This document shows positions 60,248-64,000 of a stretch of 64,000 nt of DNA, piece after piece. Numbering within the stretch: the stretch's first letter is position 1; the number at the start of each line of letters is the position of its first letter. Both the position numbers and the translations under genes were made by a program. Source of the stretch: Chersky-840 sp035532735 (GTDB taxonomy: Bacteria > Actinomycetota > Acidimicrobiia > Acidimicrobiales > UBA8190); NCBI GenBank assembly GCA_035532735.1, contig DATKQM010000024.1, positions 1 through 64,000 on the forward strand. The letters are read 5' to 3'. The notes beneath the pieces were generated by a model. That model was not told the origin of the DNA. It searched no databases and saw only the letters and a program-made list of their open reading frames with translations.

Positions 60248-60328
60248 ATGCCAACGACTGATTCGATGCAATGCGATCTCATGCGCCTCGGCGCCGGCCG
60301 ACACTCGTCCGCGCCAGCGACGTCCTGA
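60248..60328 (+). CDS. 26-residue frame with a consensus ribosome binding site
   Basis: ATG 60248 is five bases after AAGGAGG followed by TG, the strongest SD in the window, and opens 26 codons to a TGA at 60326. The peptide (MPTTDSMQCDLMRLGAGRHS, then six residues) has no recognisable domain. Such placement upstream of the 72-residue protein fits a leader peptide or a frameshifted gene start. No function assigned. Confidence 0.4.
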   Translation: MPTTDSMQCDLMRLGAGRHSSAPATS

Positions 60329-60459
60329 ACCCGCGCCCAGCGTAGGTGGTTCGTCGCCGGACTCCAGCTGAGCCGGCCCCCAGCGCATTCGCGTCCGTCA
60401 TCGCGCGCGCCGGCCCGGATTCCCGGGCCCGGAGCCCGTTCCCCTTCGAAGGTCCTTCC

Positions 60460-60678
60460 ATGCATCCCGTACTTCTCGCCGCCCTCGCGGCACAACGACA
60501 AGATGAGCTCCGCCAGGCCGCCCAGCGGACGCGCCGCGGCGGGGCGCGCCGCGGGCTCCCCAAAAGACAACTCGCCGTGGGGCGCCGGGTCCGGCGATCG
60601 TTGGGATGGGTGCTGGTCGAGGTCGGGCTCCGGTGGGTCGTCGACGACACCCTGCGCCTGGAACGCAGTCCGAGCTGA
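60460..60678 (+). CDS. Small basic hypothetical protein
   Basis: 72 residues from ATG 60460 (AAGG upstream). It starts HPVLLAALAAQRQDELRQAAQRTRRGG and ends in GRRVRRSLGWVLVEVGLRWVV, i.e. amphipathic or membrane-associating helices separated by a basic loop. Similar short proteins with an N-terminal LL-ALA-QRQ-EL pattern occur in actinobacteria, but I know no function. Confidence 0.5.
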   Translation: MHPVLLAALAAQRQDELRQAAQRTRRGGARRGLPKRQLAVGRRVRRSLGWVLVEVGLRWVVDDTLRLERSPS

Positions 60679-60715
60679 CGCGGCCGGGAACTGTCGATAC
60701 CGACATTGGTGAAAG

Positions 60716-60985
60716 TCAGCGCGTGAGCAGACGATCCAGGACGTTGCGATCGCCTCCGGTCACCTCCACGATCTTGGTCCGGCTCCTGGCGCCCGACACG
60801 ACCGCCACGCCACGCCGGTGGACCCCGAACGCCTCGGCCAAGACCCCCAGAAGCCTCTCGTTGGCGCGCCCGTCGGTCGCCGGCGCCGCCACCCGCACGA
60901 CCAAGACGGGCGGCTCGTCGCTCCCGTACCGACTGCCCACCTCGTCCCGAGATGCCCCGGGATGCACCCGCACAGTCACCCTCAC
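60716..60985 (-). CDS. DUF167 (YggU-like) protein
   Basis: 89 residues from GTG 60985. Family hallmarks are clear: VRVHPGASRDEV at the start, VRVAAPATDGRANERLLGVLAEAFGV (helix with conserved Asn), VSGARSRTKIVEV at the end. Function unknown; structurally a small alpha/beta protein. Upstream sequence in frame lies inside an unrelated gene on the other strand. Confidence 0.9.
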   Translation of the reverse strand: MRVTVRVHPGASRDEVGSRYGSDEPPVLVVRVAAPATDGRANERLLGVLAEAFGVHRRGVAVVSGARSRTKIVEVTGGDRNVLDRLLTR

Positions 60986-61054
60986 GTCGATGCACCCTAG
61001 GACCGCTCCGAGAGGCCCGGCGCGTGACCCCGAAACAGGAATACGCTCTGGGCC

Positions 61055-61909
61055 GTGGGGTCGACACACAGGGCGAGGCGGGCGATGGGCGCGGTCGTGG
61101 CCGCCTTGGCGCTCGGTGGCGCTCTCGGGGTCATGGTCCCGGTGGCCAACGCCAAGACGATGTGGATTCCGACCCAGGGGCTGCGCTGGCAGTACCAACT
61201 CCAGGGAAAGCTCAAGACCAACCTCTGTGTGGTGCCCAGGAGTGGCGGCGGCTGCGTCCGGCCCAACGTCTACGACGTCGACCTCTACGCAGCCAACGGT
61301 GTCACCCTCAACACCGCCTCGGTCACCGCCATCCACGCCATCGGCGCCCACGCCGTGTGTTATGTCGATGCGGGCACCTGGGAGAACTTCCGTCCTGACG
61401 CCGGGCTGTACCCGGCGTCGGTGATGGGCCTGTCCAACGGCTGGCCCGGAGAGCGCTGGCTCGACATCAGGGCCACCGGGGTCCTGTTGCCCATCATCAC
61501 CAACCGCGTGGCGAAATGCGCGGCGGCGGGCTTCGACGCCGTGGACTTCGACAACGTCGACGGCTACGAGAACACGACAGGGTTCCCCCTCACCGCCACG
61601 GACCAGCTCACCTTCAACGAGGACCTCGCCTCGATCGCCCACTCCTACGGCATGTCGGTGGGGCTCAAGAACGACCTCGACCAATTAGGACAGCTCCAGA
61701 GCACCTTCGATTTCGCCATCAACGAGCAGTGCGCGCAGTTCAACGAGTGTGACGCCTATGACCGATGGACCGCAGCGGGCAAGGCCGTAGTCGAAGTCGA
61801 ATACCGTGCCAAGCCGGCCCGTTACTGCCCCAGTGCGATCCTGCACCGACGCGACGCCATCCACAAGAGCCTGGCCCTGGTGGCGAGGCCCTGGAAGCCC
61901 TGTCACTGA
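61055..61909 (+). CDS. Secreted GH114-like (endo alpha-1,4 polygalactosaminidase-type) protein
   Basis: 284 residues from GTG 61055. Signal peptide (GAVVAALALGGALGVMVPVANA) ends near residue 33, probably type I cleavage. TIM-barrel elements of the GH114 type: WQYQLQGKL, VYDVDLYAANGV, AVCYVDAGTWE, GERWLDIR, AGFDAVDFDNVDGYEN (catalytic-type Asp/Asp), SYGMSVGLKNDLDQ, INEQCAQFNECDAY. These enzymes cut galactosaminogalactan; native target here is unknown. Six Cys may form disulfides, in keeping with export. Confidence 0.85.
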   Translation: MGSTHRARRAMGAVVAALALGGALGVMVPVANAKTMWIPTQGLRWQYQLQGKLKTNLCVVPRSGGGCVRPNVYDVDLYAANGVTLNTASVTAIHAIGAHAVCYVDAGTWENFRPDAGLYPASVMGLSNGWPGERWLDIRATGVLLPIITNRVAKCAAAGFDAVDFDNVDGYENTTGFPLTATDQLTFNEDLASIAHSYGMSVGLKNDLDQLGQLQSTFDFAINEQCAQFNECDAYDRWTAAGKAVVEVEYRAKPARYCPSAILHRRDAIHKSLALVARPWKPCH

Positions 61910-61910
61910 C

Positions 61911-61942
61911 GTCTTGAGACGCTGAGGTCCTGAGACGCTGAA
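61911..61942. repeat. 16-bp imperfect tandem duplication after a stop codon
   Basis: GTCTTGAGACGCTGAG followed by GTCCTGAGACGCTGAA (two mismatches), starting two bases after the TGA of the GH114-like gene. Confidence 0.75.
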
Positions 61943-61953
61943 GGCTTCGAGAG

Positions 61954-63255
61954 TCAGCGCACCGGCGCCGGCGCCGGCGGACCTCTGTTGACCTGGGCGA
62001 GCCCGAGCCCCATGGGGACCAGCGCGGCCAGCAGGAACAGTGCTGCGGTCAGCGTGAGAGCCACGTGCGGCGCCAGTGGGGTGAGGACGAACCGGGTGGC
62101 GACGATCCATCCCACCGACCACACCGGCAGCCGCCGACATATGACGTCGAGGAGCACCAGGGCCACGCCCACGGCCAAGAAGTAGTAGTTGAGCAGCGAG
62201 ATCTCGAACACCAACCGGCTGGCCAGGCAGGCCAGGGCCAGACCGACGAGTGGTCCCGGTGCCAAGAGGCTGTCGCGCCCTCGCCACCGTGCCCACACGA
62301 CGAGCACCACGGCAAGGGCGATGGGGGCGTCGCGCGCCACGGTGAGCTTCGTGTTCTCGGCGATGGTGAGCAATCCCACCACGGTGGGGGTCTTCTCCAG
62401 GCGGACCCCCGCCACGAACACCGCCGTCAGAGCCCGCATGGTGTCGACCGGGGCCACGATGTAGAAGGGGACGACGCCGGCGGCGACCACGGCACCGACG
62501 GGAACCACCACCCGGGCCCGGGCCCGCCAACCCGGTGCAGCCGCCAGCACAGCCAGCAAGGGCAGGAGGGCGAACTGCTTGCACAAGAAGGCCACGCCGA
62601 ACAACACGCCCACCGCCACCCATCGTCGACGCAGCGCCTGCGCCATCCCCGCACACGAGAGTCCCACGCTCATGAGATCTTGGGGGTGGAAGGTCTGGGC
62701 GATGGCGTCCGAGGCGCTCGGGAACACGGCCAACGCCAGCACCAGCACCACTTCGGCGACGCCGCCGCCCCCCGCCACCCGCAGGAGCATCCCCGCCCCG
62801 ACTGCCAGTACGACCCACCCCAGAAGGGCCAGGACCGCCTGGGAGCGGTACCAGATTGGATACGGCCTCCCGTGGTCGGCACCGTGACGCGCCGTGCACG
62901 GGCCCAGGATCGACAAGAAGTACGCGGGAGCGGTCGTCCGCAGGATCTTCGGCACCGGTTTGTCGTCGCACCACCGGGGTGAGCCGATCCAGGGCCGAAG
63001 GGCGAGGACCAGCGGCGCCATCAAGAGCGGGTATCCGGGTGGATTCGGCACCAGCGTCTGGCGTTCTGCGGCGCGCAGGTCGCCGTGGGAGATCGCTGTA
63101 GTCGGAAGGGTGACCGCGTGCGCGTCGGTCTCGGCGGGATTGGGGCCACCCCGGAGAAAGACGATGGCGACGAACACCACGCACCCACCGGCGTAGACGG
63201 CGGCTCGCACCGGAGTCGGAAAGGTTTTCACTCTTCGAGGTTGCACGACGGCCAC
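61954..63255 (-). CDS. Polytopic GT-C-like membrane protein
   Basis: 433 residues with about ten spans. First loop after span 1 has ETDAHAVTLPTTAISHGDL, an acidic exterior loop like the catalytic Asp/Glu loop of GT-C glycosyltransferases that use polyprenyl-phosphate sugars. Other features: NPPGYPLLMAPLVLAL, ALRRRWVAVGVLFGVAFLCKQFALLPLL (GT87-like KQ motif), SRLVFEISLLNYYFLAVGVALVLLD. Family not certain; GT87 or a related group. Start ATG 63255. Confidence 0.7.
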   Translation of the reverse strand: MAVVQPRRVKTFPTPVRAAVYAGGCVVFVAIVFLRGGPNPAETDAHAVTLPTTAISHGDLRAAERQTLVPNPPGYPLLMAPLVLALRPWIGSPRWCDDKPVPKILRTTAPAYFLSILGPCTARHGADHGRPYPIWYRSQAVLALLGWVVLAVGAGMLLRVAGGGGVAEVVLVLALAVFPSASDAIAQTFHPQDLMSVGLSCAGMAQALRRRWVAVGVLFGVAFLCKQFALLPLLAVLAAAPGWRARARVVVPVGAVVAAGVVPFYIVAPVDTMRALTAVFVAGVRLEKTPTVVGLLTIAENTKLTVARDAPIALAVVLVVWARWRGRDSLLAPGPLVGLALACLASRLVFEISLLNYYFLAVGVALVLLDVICRRLPVWSVGWIVATRFVLTPLAPHVALTLTAALFLLAALVPMGLGLAQVNRGPPAPAPVR

Positions 63256-63368
63256 GCAGAATGCATGTTCTCATCCCGAACCTGGGCCACGAGGGACACC
63301 TGGTGACGAAGTCAAGTTCGGCGCCACCGAGGACGATGGAAATCGAGGCGGGGAAGTGGAGGCCCTAT

Positions 63369-63680
63369 ATGTCCGGATCAACGTCGGCGGCACTCAGGTT
63401 CGAAGACCACTCCGGCCCCGTCGTGCTCGAAGTGGCACCCGATCCCGCCGCCTCCTCCACCACCGCACCGTCAAACGGTCAGCACCACACCGTGGCCCTG
63501 GGCGCCCTGGTGGCGCAGATGCGCCACTGCGTCGTCACTGCCACAGCCACACCGGACCTGACCGCCAAGGTCGAGCTCTGGGAGTCCTACCGCAGCGCCC
63601 GAGCCGAGGCTCTTTCCATTGTCACCGCCATGTCGGGCCTCACCTCGACGTCGGCCAACCCTCGACTCCGAAGCGTCTGA
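63369..63680 (+). CDS. Hypothetical protein
   Basis: 103 residues from ATG 63369; the frame is open from 63261 but the first 36 codons look non-coding. Ser/Thr/Ala-rich, with VALGALVAQMRHCVVTATATPDLTAKVELWESYRSARAEAL as the most structured part. No family found. Weak evidence of a real gene. Confidence 0.4.
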   Translation: MSGSTSAALRFEDHSGPVVLEVAPDPAASSTTAPSNGQHHTVALGALVAQMRHCVVTATATPDLTAKVELWESYRSARAEALSIVTAMSGLTSTSANPRLRSV

Positions 63681-63700
63681 CCCGCACCGACGTGGCGTCG

Positions 63701-64000
63701 TTACGACGTCACGACTTCGACAGGGACATCGGGCTCGGCGCTCGCATCGGTCTTGTTGGTCTCGTTCCCGTTCCCGTTCGAACCGTTCCCGTTCGAACCG
63801 GGTGACGTCGGCCTGAACGCGGTGGTCCGCAACGGGATCTCCTTCATCAGCCACGCCAGGACGAACGCCAGCACGGCGAAGGGCACGGCGACCAGGAAGA
63901 CCGCCTGAAGAGAGTGACTGAAGGCCTCTCTGATCGGAGCTCTGACGGCGGGGGGCAGGTGGTCAATGGCGGCGGGGTTCACGACGATGCTCGAACCGTT
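63701..64000 (-). CDS. DHA2-type MFS exporter C-terminus (5' part beyond window)
   Basis: The frame enters from the right edge and ends at 63701. The visible part matches the end of EmrB/QacA-type drug:proton antiporters: PAAIDHLPPAVRAPIREAFSHSLQAVFLVAVPFAVLAFVLAWLMKEIPLRTT, i.e. last exterior loop, last span and cytoplasmic RT end. The cytoplasmic tail is a Ser/Asn/Gly run (GSNGNGSNGNGN) made by a 15-bp tandem duplication. Substrate unknown. Confidence 0.85.
   Translation of the reverse strand, partial: NGSSIVVNPAAIDHLPPAVRAPIREAFSHSLQAVFLVAVPFAVLAFVLAWLMKEIPLRTTAFRPTSPGSNGNGSNGNGNETNKTDASAEPDVPVEVVTS
63771..63800. repeat. Two exact 15-bp tandem copies in the MFS tail
   Basis: TTCCCGTTCGAACCG twice, adding five residues in frame to the Asn/Gly tail of the exporter; an extra six-base partial copy precedes it. 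Confidence 0.85.

Noticed and set aside
61685..63274. 529-codon leftward frame overlapping the GT-C-like gene
   Set aside because: Same-strand shifted shadow; the accepted frame has the membrane spans.
1..64000. CRISPR arrays, tRNA or rRNA genes, riboswitches and phage modules
   Set aside because: I looked through the intergenic regions for cloverleaf arms with a TTCGA-type loop, spaced direct repeats of 24-40 bases and integrase-type genes, and found none; covariance-model searches would be the decisive check.

Overview
The window is a GC-rich, gene-dense bacterial chromosome segment. Its codon third positions are strongly G/C, and GTG and TTG starts are common. The leftward order prs-rplY-pth-mfd-(SurA-like)-mazG-eno-ftsB-DUF501-ppx, a SCO6745-like protein, a coenzyme F420-type luciferase-like oxidoreductase, an Eis-type acetyltransferase, PspA followed by PspAA, and a FadD17-like acyl-CoA synthetase all point to Actinomycetota. 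The class Acidimicrobiia is my best guess, but that is inference. No rRNA, tRNA, CRISPR array, integrase or replication origin was recognised.

Layout. 1-5.7 kb: two leftward polytopic membrane proteins (a YfhO-like one, cut by the window edge, and an unknown) diverge from a GT2 glycosyltransferase/DUF2304 pair; together they look like a surface-glycan locus. 5.7-19.7 kb: a long leftward housekeeping run with many stop/start overlaps (PRPP synthesis, ribosomal protein L25, peptidyl-tRNA hydrolase, transcription-repair coupling, protein folding, nucleotide cleaning, enolase, divisome protein, polyphosphatase). It is headed by a GlmU that lacks most of its acetyltransferase half, with a rightward UspA gene inserted in between. 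19.8-26.4 kb: a tight four-gene acyl-CoA carboxylase (beta, alpha), AtuA-like, acyl-CoA dehydrogenase operon for branched-chain or acyclic-terpenoid acyl-CoA catabolism. 26.5-27.9 kb: an AHSA1/SRPBCC gene and an ArsR-SRPBCC fusion behind a promoter with a perfect 6-bp-arm palindrome. 27.9-32.0 kb: leftward small-enzyme genes (Maf, DUF169, YjbQ, glutathione peroxidase, HAD phosphatase, channel-like membrane protein).

32.1-37.0 kb: COG4315 lipoprotein, ECF sigma factor and zinc-finger anti-sigma overlap stop-to-start, followed by an acyl-CoA synthetase and the PspA-PspAA membrane-stress pair. 37.0-42.3 kb: SCO6745-like gene, a decayed TnpB relic, an F420-type oxidoreductase with two SRPBCC proteins, UspA, DUF480, VOC and ABM proteins. 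42.3-47.7 kb: DUF899, then a head-to-head junction of a 5'-truncated RskA-like gene and a 5'-truncated tatC, a secreted lipase, an M48 protease and Ku. 47.8-53.2 kb: a DrrAB/NodIJ-type ABC exporter, a half-length permease, and a PPOX protein overlapping a PPOX-UbiA fusion. 53.2-64 kb: miscellaneous enzymes (Eis-like acetyltransferase, VOC, alpha/beta hydrolase, AhpD-like, ROK kinase, GH114-like), membrane proteins, and the C-terminus of an MFS exporter cut by the right edge.

A recurring oddity is short (12-21 bp) tandem duplications, mostly abutting stop codons or lying in gene tails. Other notable items are the truncated GlmU, the rskA/tatC broken junction, the frameshifted TnpB zinc-ribbon relic, the PPOX-UbiA fusion operon, and a His-rich heptad repeat ahead of FtsB. 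I did not find one clear new multi-gene defence or mobile system; the PPOX/PPOX-UbiA pair is the best candidate for unexplored biochemistry.
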